Of a DNA stretch of 64,000 nucleotides, positions 44,801 through 58,129 are shown piece after piece (positions within the stretch are counted from its first letter, which is position 1; each line of letters begins with the position of its first letter). Below the pieces are notes generated by a model. The model was not told the origin of the DNA, made no database searches, and saw only the letters and a list, made by a program, of their open reading frames with translations. This stretch comes from Euonymus europaeus. Lineage: Eukaryota; Streptophyta; Magnoliopsida; Celastrales; Celastraceae. The position numbers and the translations under genes were made by a program. The stretch covers positions 23,162,902 to 23,226,901 of the forward strand of contig OY756965.1 in assembly GCA_963580455.1 (NCBI GenBank), read 5' to 3'.

Positions 44801-47224
44801 TACCAAATCAGAACCCAAAAGAGCATGTCCGGAATCAAGTTTGAACCTTAACAATGAGGGTCAAATGCAACAGGTTGAGGAACCTGCCATGATTACATTC
44901 GACACAGTGGAAACCCCTGTTAACACAAATCTTATCAGACAACCCTCTCCTCCACCAGTACTTGCAGAGGTGCAAGATTTGATCCCTGCAATGACTTCCC
45001 AAGTTACTGAAGCAGAATGTATCATGGAGAATCCTGTGACAGATGAGATTCTTCGTGCTGAAGCTCCTCTGCAACTGCACATTGTCAGTTTCTCTACTAT
45101 GTTTTTCCCCCTTCAAGTTTAAAGGCCATTGTTGTTGTCCTTCCACCCCTACCCCTACCCCAACTCAAATCTCTTTCCCCCATTGCGAATTCTTTTAGTC
45201 AAGATTTTTTGTGCTTTGCAAACTTTTTAAAGTCAGTTCTATGTCCCACCCGTTGTCTCATGTACCTAGCATTACTTCTTCTTTCAGTCAACCATGTTGA
45301 TGGAGAACTTCATGAAGCTGGCAAAGTCGAATACTGATAAGAATTTAGAATCTTGTGGTGTCCTTGCCGGTTCACTTGTAAGTTCTGAAAACCACTGTAT
45401 TTATGTTGATTGTCTTTTTTTTCCTTCAAGAGTTGATGTTGATAGTCTTAAAATGCTGATGGATCATATATTTATGCTCTACAGAAGAATAGAAAATTTT
45501 ATGTCACAGCCCTCATTATTCCAAAGCAAGAATCCACATCAGATTCGGTATGATATGTTTGACTTTGGATGAGCAGTCTATAGTTATTTTTTATACCAAG
45601 GTTCCTCAACAGGTTTTTAAACTCCTTGCCCAACAGTGTCAGGCGACAAATGAAGAAGAAATATTTGAAGTGCAGGATAAGAATTCTCTTTTCCCGCTTG
45701 GTTGGATACATGTGAGTACTTTATGGTGTGAGTACAGTTGTATGCTACTGTTTACTCTCTCATAATTTTTATTTTGTTTTTGTATTTTATTATTTACGAA
45801 GTCAATCGTCCATTTGCTCCGTTTTTCTTTTTATTTTTCAGTTAGGTTCTTGTCTTTTTGCTGTTTACTTTAGTACTGGACTGGTTCAGTGGTGTGGCCA
45901 TATGTGTTGGTGAAATCTTATATAGTATTTTTTTTAATCGTATGCCAAGCGTATGGATTATATGTTATCATCTGTGCTGCAGAAGCAGAAAGGCAAAAGG
46001 GAACAAAAACAAAGATAAGAAAATTGAAAAGAAAAAGAAATAAGAAGCTAATGAATTTAAGAAATTCGTATTTGTCTCCTTTATTATTCATGTGGTTCCA
46101 ATATGTTTATTTGAGGTGGTCTTATTCTGATTATCAGGTTAAATTATGATCATGAAAGCTTAATTATATATTGTTCTGCTCCTGATCTTGAAGTTCAAAT
46201 TTTATTCTCTTCTGATTGATTATGATTTCACCCTTGTGCAATTACAGACACACCCTACACAATCTTGTTTCATGTCGTCAGTAGATGTTCATACCCATTA
46301 CTCATATCAGGTTTGTGCCTCTTCCGATTATCATATACAGCAATAGGAAGAAAATTTCGGTTGGAAAGCAATGTCCTGAATGGGTCATTGGATTCTCATG
46401 TTTTTGCTGATTTCTGAAGTAGTTAGACTGGAGCATGATGGTAGCTATCTTTATTATTCTTATTTTGTTTTTCTAGCTCTTACCTGGCATTTGCATCATT
46501 ATCAAACTATGAAGGTTGCTATGCTTGGTATTGGTGTTGACAAGCATTCCAATAGAATTAAGGTTATAATTATTTTGGAACGCTTCCAAACTCTTCCCTC
46601 CCTGACAGCCGCAAACACCCCGCCAAACATAGAAGCATAAACTGTTTTAAGACTAGGGAATGGCCTGAAAGGAAGACCAATATAAATGAGTAGGATACAT
46701 ATGCTTGAGTGAAAATGTCACTATGTATAGGATTTCCCTTAGATCCAGTTCTGTCCGAAAAAAGTGAGTGCTTTCTGCAGATTTGTTGCTATCATTGATG
46801 GATCCCCTACTGTGGCAATGACATCCTTTGCAGTGAAAGGGTTTAGACTAATTGCAAGCCTCTGATGTTATTATTCTTTATACAAATTAAGTTAATTAAC
46901 ATAGTTTTATCAGATTATGTTGCCAGAAGCCGTTGCAATTGTCATGGCACCAAGAGATAGTTCAAGGTAACCGTTGATCCCGTCATGATTTTTTAAAAAT
47001 TGCCCTATGTTTTTAGTTTGACTAAGCTCCCAGTTATTGGAATGTGCAGAACGCATGGTATTTTTCGTTTGACAACACCAGGCGGCATGTCAGTCATTAG
47101 ACATTGCCAGCAACGTGGCTTTCATCCACACGACCAACCTCCAGATGGGGGGCCTATTTACAAGGCCTGTACAGATGTGTATATGAATCCCAATCTGAAA
47201 TTTGAAGTCATTGATCTTCGGTAA
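41849..47224 (+). CDS. AMSH1: AMSH1-type deubiquitinase (MPN+/JAMM, 531 aa)
   Basis: Fourteen exons: 41849-41962, 42803-42867, 43050-43125, 43213-43392, 43638-43732, 44282-44387, 44473-44519, 44690-45083, 45288-45377, 45485-45547, 45637-45711, 46248-46310, 46914-46966 and 47050-47224. All are GT-AG and in phase. The N-terminal MIT-like/USP8-dimerisation helical region (RVYYRIADNILRQADIFRSE) is followed by a middle linker with NLIRQPSPPPVLAEVQDL. The C-terminal metalloprotease domain has all JAMM ligands: Glu380, His435, His437, Ser445 and Asp448 (WIHTHPTQSCFMSSVD). It cleaves K63- and K48-linked ubiquitin chains on ESCRT-III cargo and supports multivesicular body sorting and autophagy. The start MRSSSDKINIAASA aligns with AMSH1; an in-frame ATG at 41666 would add 61 residues. 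Confidence 0.96.
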
Positions 47225-50200
47225 AACTTAACTGTTCAGTTTGGATGGCTAATCTTTTACGAATCCAATTGTTCATACACGATGCTTCAACAATTATTTG
47301 CTCCGCAGCATTGAGAGCTTATTTGAGGAAGATTAAATTGGCCTTATATAAACGAACGAGAACTATTTTGTTGTATATTGTGTGCATTTTTGCTTTTACT
47401 GATCAGTTCCAAATCACCTGTAGTGAAAAACCATATCTACAGTAAAAAGCTTTGTTTTATTGTGATTCTTGTTGACAGGAGACTTCTTACCCGTCACAAA
47501 ATATGAAATATTTTCATGGATTTCTCTTAACCGGGTGAACTTTTTAACTTTTGATCGTCTTGCATTTACATATTAACATTCAAATGGTTGTTTTCTCGTC
47601 TCAGTTTTCTTAAAGAGGCCTGCAAAATAGTCCTTTTGTAAGACTTTTTGTAGTCAGAAATTCTACATTTTCGTTAGCGTCTCTTTGTCCCTACTGCTTT
47701 CTTTGGCCCTGCTACCCTAGCATCTGAAACTGTGAACAACACAACCCCTATAGAACTTCATGTTGAGGCTGATGATTTCACAAATGTATGCATCTCTTGT
47801 TTACATCCATGATTGCACCGACTGCCTATCTAATCTATGTATATATTTCTGATCTGAAGATACTAAGTGGGTCCTCTTACAAAGTAGTGGGTTAGGGGGC
47901 CATGTCGATTGTTGAGGCTAAGATCAAGCATTGCAAGCCAAGACTTTCTTGTCTGAATTTATGAGATGAGTAGTAGTCTGGACAAACTAATGTTAGCATT
48001 GCACGTGGACAAATAGGGATTACATGTCCAGGAAGAGTGTGTTGTCCAAGACTCGCTGTTGGTGTCGATGTGGGTGGGGTTGAATCGGGTGATACTTGCA
48101 TATTTTGAGCTGGACCCTATACACCATGCCCTCTTATAACTTGCCAATAAAGCTAAAGATCCAATATTCTAGGCTTCTTTTCCAGATACAAAGATTGTTT
48201 CTTTTAGTGTAAGTTACGCTTTTTACCACATTGAAAGGTGTAGATTCTGATGGGTTTATGGGGGAGTTGTTGAAAATGGAGTCATTGCCTCCCACTTGTC
48301 TTCCCTTTTTGATGTTATGGGAAACCCTATCTACAATGAAAGCAAACCTAAATTATCACATACTGATTTTACAACTAATAAATCATTTTTAATGCTACCA
48401 AATTAATTTATAGTAAACATTATATATATATATATATGATTAGTTGATTATGATAGGTATATCATATGATTCCTACTAATATATGAGTACAAAACATAAA
48501 ACCCATTTTATGTTTGGGAGTTTTGAACACACTATACTACAAAATACAGTGGGGATGTGTTACTGATAGTCTGATATGACATGTTGGAAGGATTCTTCTT
48601 TCAATCACTCAAGGTTGTAGTCATGGAGGCGTCCAAAGATTTCCTTCCAAAATACACGATGAGCTGCTCTCACGTTCTTTGTATTCAACCGTTGTTGTTT
48701 CGGTTAATCTTTTATTCACTCGCCGCCATGAAATTCTACTTCCACTGGCTGTATAATTTTATTAAATTCTCTAGTAAACGTTCTTATTTTAGTTCATATA
48801 AGTAGCTCTACTTTCAGGCTACCAATATGATCAAATGACTGAGATTAAAATTAATTTAGGTTTTACGTATTAGACTTTAGGATTTATGAGTTTTGGGTTC
48901 ATGATTTAGTGTTTATAGTTTTGAGTTTAGCAGTGTTTGATCGACTTTTAATATCAAATATCTTAAAATTTAGGGACTTAAAAGTAGAGGTATTTATATA
49001 AACCCAACAACGACGTCCTTGGTGGGGGACTATAACTGTGTTGATCACAAGGGTATTTTTTAAAAAAGTATGAAATCTAAATGTTATTATGTTCTTGGCC
49101 CCTTTTGATTATTAATAAGTTAGGGTTGCCCAAGTGATTAATACACATAGGGACTTAAGGTTCAATTAGGTCTAAAGCAGGCAATAGCAAACCATGCAAT
49201 TATAGTAGATATACAATTTTGTTCTCATACATTGAAGACTCGATGCTTTTAAGCAAAATTGGGCATACTATCAGTACTATGATTTAGCTGGGCAGGAGTA
49301 AATACTGTTGTACAGATAGGACTTGGTTCATAAACCAATGCATTATTGTACCTTTTCTTTGAAGAAAAAAAAAAGAGAGAGAGAGGAAATAATAGAGAGG
49401 ATCTTCAATCACAAAAAGTTGATAACTATACATATGTCCAAGAAATTTACCTAAGTTCGACACAGAATCAATGTTTATGAGGTAAGACATTTTTTGACTC
49501 TGAAAATGAACCACCTACTCTACTCTGTCAGCAAGAAACGTTCAAACTCAGAGAGAGATGCAAGAAGAATCGTTCTTCCACCTAAAAAAACTGAAAAAAG
49601 AAGAAAGAAGTTGGAATGTTTCTTTGGTGGTTAGGATGGCATCTTCAAAAGTCAATTATATCACATATAGTAGGTAAGTTTGCTGTGTCACATAGGAAGA
49701 AAGAAAAAAAATGGTAAAAAGTGTATATGACACTTTCTCTCAAAGAAGATAGTGATAAATAACTCATATTTTAGGAATAAATAATATCTCATATATAAAT
49801 AATAAGTGTTAAATCTTAAAGGGAATTAATTCGTTAAACCTTAAAGAGCTCGTGTATCGAATTTCTATGTTGTAAAGTAAATAATAAGTATTAAATCCTA
49901 CAAAGAACGGATTCGTTAAACCCTAACGAGCTAATAATTAATTAGAATAAAACCATAAAACCAAATAAATGCTTAATATACTGATTAAGACAGTAAAATA
50001 ATTAATTAGAATAGAGAAATTAATATAACAACTAAATATGTACTACCATGAGTTGAGTTACGTATCATTTTCCTTCCAAAAAAATGATAAATTTTGGACA
50101 CTTTTTGCTTCTCTAATAAGGACAATCATTCATACAAAGTCTTTTGAATGATTCTTGTTTAACATATTAGTTTTCATTCAATGTGTCCTTTCAAATGCAT

Positions 50201-50664
50201 ACGATTCCTTGTAATTTTTCTTCCAGCACTTTTTCTTTGCCTCTGATAGAAGGTTTTCTTTTCAAGTTCATAGTATAAAGGGCTCCACTTTCTTGTCTTG
50301 TCTTTACAATTTCCCAAAGTTTCACAGAGGGGGGAAAAACACTATTTACAGTCTTCACTTTGCTTATATGTAGTGCTGTCTTTTTGTTTCTCTTATATCA
50401 TCTCTTTCCCTCTTACAGTCTTCACTTCTCTCTGACTCTAGCAGACAACTCCCTCTGCAACAATTCAGAGAACAAAATTCCTTCTTTGATCCTTGAATAT
50501 TCCTCTGATCACTTTTGATTCCTTGAACCTTGAAAAAAGCTGTCTTTCTTTCTGTCCTTGAAATCCCATAAAAATTATATGCAGCACTGTTTATATTTGG
50601 ACATTTTTGGAGCTTTTTCTTTGTTTTCCAAGTTGTAAACTACCCTGAAAAAGAAAAGAAAATC
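47225..50664. other. 3.4-kb intergenic spacer
   Basis: AMSH1 3' UTR at the left, promoter and leader of the 50665 gene at the right. AT-rich between, with a (TA)n run at 48419-48437. A coding-like stretch at about 47673-47784 could be a relic exon. No other gene is supported. Confidence 0.5.
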
Positions 50665-51411
50665 ATGTGCTCGGAGACGAGTCCTCGGATCTCATTCTCT
50701 CAAGATCTTGGCCACGAAGATGATGCATCAATTGAACAAGTTGAGTCTCGAAGAGACTTATCGCTATTGGCCTCGAATTCTGATTTTGAATTCAGCATTT
50801 GCAGTAACTTTGATCATGATTCTTCATTGGCAGATGAGCTTTTCTTGAATGGAATGATCCTTCCTGTTCAAGTTCAAGACAGAGTTTCTGCTTCTAAACA
50901 AACCCAGCAACACAAACACAATGCTCCTCTTCTTTCACTGCCTCCTCTTCCTAGTTCTTCTGAAAATTCAAGGAAAGAAAGCATGAAAGAAATCAGCCTT
51001 GCAAGTTCAGATTTGGATGCAAAGCCTCAGTCCAGTAATAAGTCTTTCTGGGGTTTCAAGAGAAGTAGCAGTCTCAACTGTGATATTAAAAGGAGTTTAA
51101 TCCGTTCATTGCCTCTTCTTTCGCGAAGCAACTCAACTGGTTCGGGGTCCAATCTGAAACGAACAACATCGAAGGACCTACAAAGGCAGAATCAGCAAAA
51201 CCAACAATTGAAAGCAAAGTCATCACCATCATCATCTACTGCTGCTGCTACTTATGTATACCCTCTATCGCAAAAGCCGCCTCTTAAAAAAAATCATGGC
51301 AATAGGATTCGCATTAGTCCTTTGTTGAATGTACCTCCTCCTTCCATTCCTAAAGGGACTGCAAGTTTCCTTGGTTTGGGGTTTTTGTATAAAGATAAGA
51401 ACAAAAAATGA
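50665..51411 (+). CDS. Ser-rich plant protein resembling MAKR/DUF1645 family (248 aa)
   Basis: Single-exon gene with a long leader. The motif DFEFSICSNFDHDSSLADEL followed by FLNGMILPVQ resembles the conserved start of membrane-associated kinase regulator (MAKR/BKI1-type) and DUF1645 proteins, which share FEF..ADELF.xGxxLP. A basic Ser-rich middle (FWGFKRSSSLNCDIKRSLIR, SRSNSTGSGSNLKRT) could serve for membrane binding or phosphorylation. The C-terminus has LNVPPPSIPKGTASFLGLGF and a basic KDKNKK end. No signal peptide or TM. MAKR proteins tether to the plasma membrane and modulate receptor kinases; a role of that kind is inference from short motifs only. Confidence 0.75.
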   Translation: MCSETSPRISFSQDLGHEDDASIEQVESRRDLSLLASNSDFEFSICSNFDHDSSLADELFLNGMILPVQVQDRVSASKQTQQHKHNAPLLSLPPLPSSSENSRKESMKEISLASSDLDAKPQSSNKSFWGFKRSSSLNCDIKRSLIRSLPLLSRSNSTGSGSNLKRTTSKDLQRQNQQNQQLKAKSSPSSSTAAATYVYPLSQKPPLKKNHGNRIRISPLLNVPPPSIPKGTASFLGLGFLYKDKNKK

Positions 51412-51891
51412 ATGGTGCTTCACTGCTTTCAATTTATCTTAATGTAAAGTTAAAGATCTTGCAGATTCATACATGTCAATTTTTCTGATTAAAATTAGCA
51501 GGGAAAAAAAATTAGAAAGATGTCAAGATTGCCTCTTCTTCTGGCAACTTTTTCTTTTTTCCTTCTCTTGTTTTAAAGCTAAGACAATGATATTAGTTTC
51601 AGTGTTGTTAAAATGGAGCTTGGGTCCAGCCCGTATCAATGGGCATTGTTGAAACTTTGCTCCAGAGCTATAGCTAGTGAGCTTGAGTATAACCAAGTCC
51701 TTATAAAATATAAACCAAATTCACTTCTTCTTGGAACGTCACCATCACAGGCCTGCTTGGCCATCACCAAATATGTAAGAATGGACAAACATAGAAGAAT
51801 GGATAGGAAATCTGCAGCTAAAAATGGAGCTTAATTTTACGAGTAAAATAGAGTTAATTTAATCATAGTGCACCTTAGTGGATCAAATAAA
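51412..51891. other. Convergent 3' region between the 50665 gene and DONSON
   Basis: Untranslated sequence of both genes. The short open frame at 51613-51834 has no recognisable domain. Confidence 0.5.
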
Positions 51892-54800
51892 CTACACGGG
51901 GGAAAGAGAAGCTGTATACGAATCATTACAATACTTCAAGCCCTTCAATATGCCAGAATGCAAGCAAGGAACAACTCTGGCTTCTGCAATGCCAAAAGCG
52001 CACCTGCTTTCTAGGGAATGTTCATCTGCTGCGGCTAGAGAATCAGCTTTCTCACCAAATGCTCCAAGAGCAACATTCAAGCCAATTGAGGTACGTTCTG
52101 TCACAAAGCTGAAATGAAAACAAATCAGAACAGCTTATAAATACTTTGTAATGGTATCAGGAATACAAGTTGAAAGAAAAACTTCATACTTTGCCTCAAA
52201 GTTCCTTCCTTCGGAGTGCATAATTTCACATATCCGGGAGATAATCCAGGGTGGAAGATACGTATCCTTAATTTCAATGCTAGAGCTGAAACCAGTTGAA
52301 CCTTCTTTTGATTCAGTGTCATTCACAGTAGTAGTTGCTCTAGGAATAGCAGCAATATGTTCAGATCTTTTGATCTCCATACATTTAATCTGAAAAACAA
52401 ATTCATGCTTGGATATTTTAAACAAGCTTCACGGAAACTGACATTAGGAAAGACAATTAACTCAACAAATCAACTTTTCCACACAAAATACCACATTTGA
52501 ATATTTGATTACCATCAAAGAGCAAAATTCTCATAAGCATATAGAATATGCAGTAGCATGCAACTCCACCTTCAAGAGAATAACCGACTTTGTTTACAGC
52601 AACCATGACACACTTATAGCAGTCATTCAATCTTACTTTTCACTTAGCTTACAAAGGTTTAATTCAATCAAGTAAAGAATCCCAAGCCTAGATAATGGGA
52701 ATACCAACCTCAGGAGCAGAAATAGATGCATTTTGGAATGGCATGGGAGAATACAGCACAGGAACATCTGCACCCGCCAAAAATGTCAAGAAGGACCTGA
52801 AGACATACAATGGAAGTAAGACAAAACACTATGAGATCACAAATCTGCAAAAGTGACAAGAAACAATATAAATGGCTAATCGAAATATCATATTTTTCTC
52901 TTCAAAATTTACTCACCTATAATTTAGTAAAAAATCATATAACCCGTGCACTTTATCATTTCCACTGAAAGCCAGTAAAGATTCTGGCATATTATCTAAG
53001 TCAGCCAAGGAACTGGTGCGTCGAGTCTGCATTATGTACAGTGGTAGAAACAATGAATCATAAAGCCCAAGAAAAAAAACCAGGATTAGTAGGCTAAAAG
53101 CACTTAATACAACAAATATCCATAGCCAGACAATAGGGCTAGTGACGGCAGACCAACCTGGCCTAAATTATGCTTCTCAATCTCAGAGAGCTCAACAAGA
53201 TCTTCAGTAGTGGCTTGCTCTACTTTAGAATAACAAAGAGGCATAGTGAAAGAAACATCCTATTAACAATCGGAAGAGGTGTCAGATAACATGGGGAAAA
53301 AACAAGAAAGAAAGGAAAAAAAATTCAATGTCAATTGAAGCAAGTCATAAATCTTCACCAATATATTACTGTAAAAGAAGGTCAACTACATGGCAAGATA
53401 GAACGCCATAATTCTAATAAATTTCACTCTCAATGTTCTAACTTAGAAAAACCCAAGAACCGTATAAACTCTTGAAAATCTTTAACCATCCAAAACTAAA
53501 ATCCATTTGAAAATAAGATTCCGTTACTTTTTTAATAGAAGACCAATAAATGATCATAGAAGTTCATCATCCTTAGTGCTTTACATATACATAAATTTCT
53601 TAACTTCGACTGGGCGAAGACCCATTTGAATCTCTTTGTAATGAGGCTACTCTACCAATCAGCCTACACATAGGGGTTCAAATTCCCATCCCTCGCACTT
53701 CGGCAGCAATGCATCTTTGAAAATGTGTATTCAGTTAAATTTATCAACCTTTGTCATCAAGGGATTTGAGTATTCAACTTCAATTTTGATCAACACTACA
53801 TGTTTTTTTATCTGATGGCAGTTCATTGAAGCAATATATCTACCTCAGATTTTTTTTCCCCTTGGAACCATTCAACCACTACCCTGGCTCTTCTTGGATT
53901 GAGGGGCAAAAAAATAAGGAGAATTAAGTAGAGTCAAGTGAAGGGAAGTTAAGTGAGAGGAAGGAAAAATTATATACATAACTTTGCTTGGATTGAGGGG
54001 GAGATAAATGGGGTGTGTTCATTATACTCTTTGCTTGGATTGGGAGTTTTGAGTGAGGGGGAGGGATAAAAATATTATAGTTACTAAAATACTCTTAAAT
54101 AAAAGTGCAAAAACAAGTATCTCTTAAGGCTTCTCAAGGGTATTTTATGTTTTTAAAAAAAATATGTCTCTCTCCCCTTCCTTAACACCCCAATTTGGGA
54201 GGGGAAGAAAATAGACAAAAAATTTGAAATTTCCCCCTCACTTAACCCTCTATCATCCCCCTCCTAAACCCCTACCCTCATCCAAGTAACTTGTTTACTC
54301 TCCCTCACTTAACTCTCTTAACCCTCAATCCAAGCATAGCCTAAAGGAAAATTTTATTTGCACAAGAACATCATAACTTGATCCAAGCGTCATCCATACA
54401 GTAAAGAAAACAGAATAAATTTCAACGAAAAATATAAGAAAAAGTGAATAAACTGAGACTATTTATTAAAGAAATACAAAAAATTTTACGGGAAGAGGCA
54501 TATCTTACATGCTGTCTCAATAATGACCTCAGACCTCGTGTTGACTGGGAAATATAAGCATTACACAATTGTTTGGTTCTTCCCAAGCCATCATCAGCGG
54601 TGAACATCACCACAAAATGTGAAGTGCAAACTAGAAAGTTTCAATGGCAAAATCATGTCAATAAGCAGTTCTGTTCATTCACCATTCAATTAATAATCCC
54701 ACAAAATTGGTGGCCATAAATGGCATTTCAGATTCTATAAGTAGAGAATAAGAATTTCAATCTTATAACACCACTTAAAAAAAGAAAATCAAAGGCATCC

Positions 54801-56600
54801 TTCCATTAACAAAGTGGACTGATGCTATAACTACTAGCGAATTCAAACTGATAGCTGCCCAAGGATTCTTTTCTTGCCACTTAATCTGACCTGGCCGCAT
54901 TCTCTTATATTATTTCTTTGCTACGTATTTTATCCAAATAGTATATTCAGATTCACTTTTCCTTCATTAATCTGATGCATATTAATAAATTAAAAGCAAT
55001 AACATATTCAGCAAAGGATATTACCATAAAAGATTTTGCAGATGCACTTCCGAAGCATGTAGTATAGACTCCGAAATGATTCCTCCCAAGCAAGTTGCCT
55101 TTGTCTTAAGAAATCCATTTCGGCTGCAGTCGAAGGGGGAAAAACTTTAAATAGAAAAGAGGCACAGAGACCTACACATCTTATAAAGACATTTTCTTAG
55201 CAAACCTCTGCCTGCTGCAGATGAGGTCAGCACCGATATGAGAGAAGATGGTAGGTTAGATTGGGGGTATATCCACGAATGCAGTGCCTTAGAATTTGTG
55301 AAAGGGGATTTTGACACATGCCCTGAACTGCTACTAGTATTTAGACGCCCAGAATATTCAAAGAGAGATGCGAACTGCGGCATCCCATCATAGGTACTAC
55401 ATAAGATTGACCTATGAATCCTACAAATTGCAAAAGGAGAAATTAATTGAAGTCATTCCTAAGAAAAGGAAAAAAGAAATTTATATGCAATGCATGTAAA
55501 CATTAGCAAGAGTGGCATGCTTGCATCATGTAGAGAAACTATACATCATGCAGCATGAAAATATAATCCAGAAGTGTCAAATTCAGCCAATTGCAAACAT
55601 TTGTATGTTAGACACAGCATACTCGTACGCAAAAAGAGACAAAAGAACACGAAAAGCAAAAGGAAGCCCTGTAGACCAAATGGAATGTGCTGGCCTATCA
55701 CTTCAGCATACTCCTTCTGATTGAGAAAAATGATAGGACTAGGAATGTAGGATGAAATTTCTTGAAGGTGGGGAAAGAGAAGATTCCCAATCATTCTCCA
55801 AGTTGTAAGAATTTCTACGGTTGACATATGACCATTTAACAATTTTTAAGATAGGAAATTAGCTTGGACATGCTATAGAATGAAGAAAAACACGAGGGAG
55901 ACAAAAAATTGATGATTTGTATCACAGTCTCACTTTGAAATTTGAGTGGAAATAACAAAAATACAGAATAAATAAAATAAAGTTCTACATAACTGAAGTC
56001 TATGGACGTGGTGTACTGTGTACATGACAAGAGATCAAATAAAGAATTGACCAGCACCAGGAATATAAAGTAATAATGAAAAAACAGGTTTAGCGGCACT
56101 GACATGCTTACCAATTCACTGAGGAAGATGATATCACCCTCATTTTAGTTTTTAATGTAAGATCAAGAGGAGATTTTTGTCCAGGTACACAGCACTCTGA
56201 CCGGAAATTGCATGAAAATGCTGATGTAGAATCACCATCAACTTCAGAACCAGAAGGGATAGCAGGTGCAAGTGCAACCAAGCCTTTTAAAGCTTTATTC
56301 TACAAGCAAATATGGTCTCATTTAGAAGAGATGAACGATCTGAAAATCTGGAAAAGAAGTTAAAGAAGAACCATGAACAAATAGTGTAATACCATATCAA
56401 CAACTGCCAAGCCAGATGATCTATCGCCACCAGAAGAAAGCTCTGTAACAGTGCGAAATGCACTGAAACTACACTTCTCAATCGTTTGAGAAGTTTTGGA
56501 CCCATCATCTTTTGCAACTTCGGCAGAAGTAGCAGATTTCTCAAAGCTGCGAGAAAAAAGATGAAATAGGAACAATAAGTATAGTGAAAAGAAGGGAAAG

Positions 56601-56637
<37 letters not shown>

Positions 56638-58129
56638 TCCGGTGCTAAAAGCATACCCTGAAAGCTGCTTTCGTCTTTTGGCAGCTAAACTAGAAAGCAC
56701 AGAAAGATTCTTCAAGCTGCTAGGTTGTTCACTGCTTACATTATCCTGTTTTAGATCAAATACGCAACAAATTAGTGAAATAACTCTCAATAATCAAGTT
56801 CATTGATAATAAAATGTTATAGGTAAATGAGCGAAATATACCAGGACTGGATAATCAGTAACGTAAGTGGAAGAATTAATAGCCTTAGCCTTTTCTTCTC
56901 CATAAAGTGTCCTCAACCTGGTCTTTTTTACAGGGTATACTTCATCCACGCGAGTGTCAATGTATCTTTGACTTCTAGAAAACTCTGGTTTTTTTATCCC
57001 ATTTTCTACCTCCCTGAAATTGTATGGGCATAAAGGGCAAGCGGGAAGAATATTGTACACTATAGAAAGGCAATAAGGTAGAACAAAACTTACCATGTTG
57101 AAACAGTAGAAGGACCAGAAGATTCAGATGCAAGCTCCATGATGTTTGTCTGCTTCAACTGTTCTCCCTTTCATGTAATATACAACTATAAGAACTTCTC
57201 TAAACAAGTTATTGGAAAATGTGAAAAGGTTAGAGAAACCAAACTTAACGTAATTCGTAACCTATCTTTTAGGCTAAAACATACATTTTCCCCAATGGAA
57301 GTTAGTTTGAGGTCCACTTCGCCTTCGTTGAAGTGGACTCCTATTATCTATTTGGTTTCTAGTCACTCATTTAAACTACTGATAAGTCATGTCATAATTT
57401 TTGAGTTTACTCTATTTGAGAGAGTTCAACAATAATTGAAACTTCATGTTACATTGTCATGATTCAGTATAAGCTTATCATACAAATATGCATATTAATA
57501 CCAAGAACATCCTATTTTCCATTAAAAAAAAGATCAATTTCAATAGATGATCAACCTAGCAAGTGATAGAGTGAAATATAAAATGTAAAAGATGGATTTA
57601 CCATCAAAATAACTAGGTACGGAATCACAAGCTCAATTGAGTACATGTATTTGTTTGCAAGAGTGCCCTTTGTGTGACTACTTAATCCTATGACATTTCC
57701 ATGGACCACTATGCATAAATTTACCAAAGCATTACAGTGAAGCAACAACCATACAACATCAAGCATGGATAATCAGGAACTAATGAGAGGCACCAATCTG
57801 ACCAGAATTCTATATGTAGTTCAAATAGATTCACATCATTTCTATTTCTGTCCTCATTGTCAAGTCGAAATAGATTCATCTCATTCTTTTCTGCCGGCAC
57901 ATTTGGGAGAACCCAAAGCAATATAATAATGAAATTTCAAGCAAGGTTACAGTAAGTAAAGGATTTATGTAATAGAGCAAAAGCACAGAACATAAGCATT
58001 TGCAGACCAAATACTTACCCTCAGCTCCGACTTTGTCTTTACTTTAACCATCTGGCCAATCTGTAGTGCTCCTCCGGCAATCTGAAGAGAACTAGAAGAT
58101 AAATGACTAGCTGCAGCAACTTTCGCCAT
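51892..58129 (-). CDS. DONSON: DONSON homologue (protein downstream neighbor of Son, 646 aa)
   Basis: Minus strand, 14 exons: 58129-58019, 57167-57094, 57013-56842, 56745-56657, 56546-56393, 56299-56112, 55420-55206, 55123-55025, 54630-54509, 53259-53158, 53026-52917, 52796-52709, 52389-52190 and 52108-51892. Every junction is GT-AG and in phase. Landmarks are YIDTRVDEVYPVKKTRLRTL, VPGQKSPLDLTLKTKMR, KALHSWIYPQSNLPSSLIS, DFLRQRQLAWEESFRSLYYM, SQSTRGLRSLL, VHGLYDFLLNYRSFLT, IEIKDTYLPPWIISRIC and ERTSIGLNVALGAFGEKAD. DONSON supports replication-fork stability and CMG helicase assembly in animals; the plant protein is little studied. A leader intron probably lies between about 58498 and 58140. 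If the last intron is retained, translation ends 18 residues later. Confidence 0.93.
53886..54341. mobile_element. MITE-like element in DONSON intron 9
   Basis: About 456 bp with terminal inverted repeats: the left end is GGCTCTTCTTGGATTGAGGG and the right end, reverse complemented, is GGCTATGCTTGGATTGAGGG. The CTTGGATTGAGGG motif recurs internally (about 53989 and 54033), and the right half is C-rich where the left is G-rich, so the element can fold back. No clear target-site duplication was found. It accounts for the unusual length of this intron. Confidence 0.72.

Noticed and set aside
53600..53720. Possible tRNA-derived SINE in DONSON intron 9
   Set aside because: GGTTCAAATTCCC looks like a B box, but no A box in the same orientation at the right distance was found.
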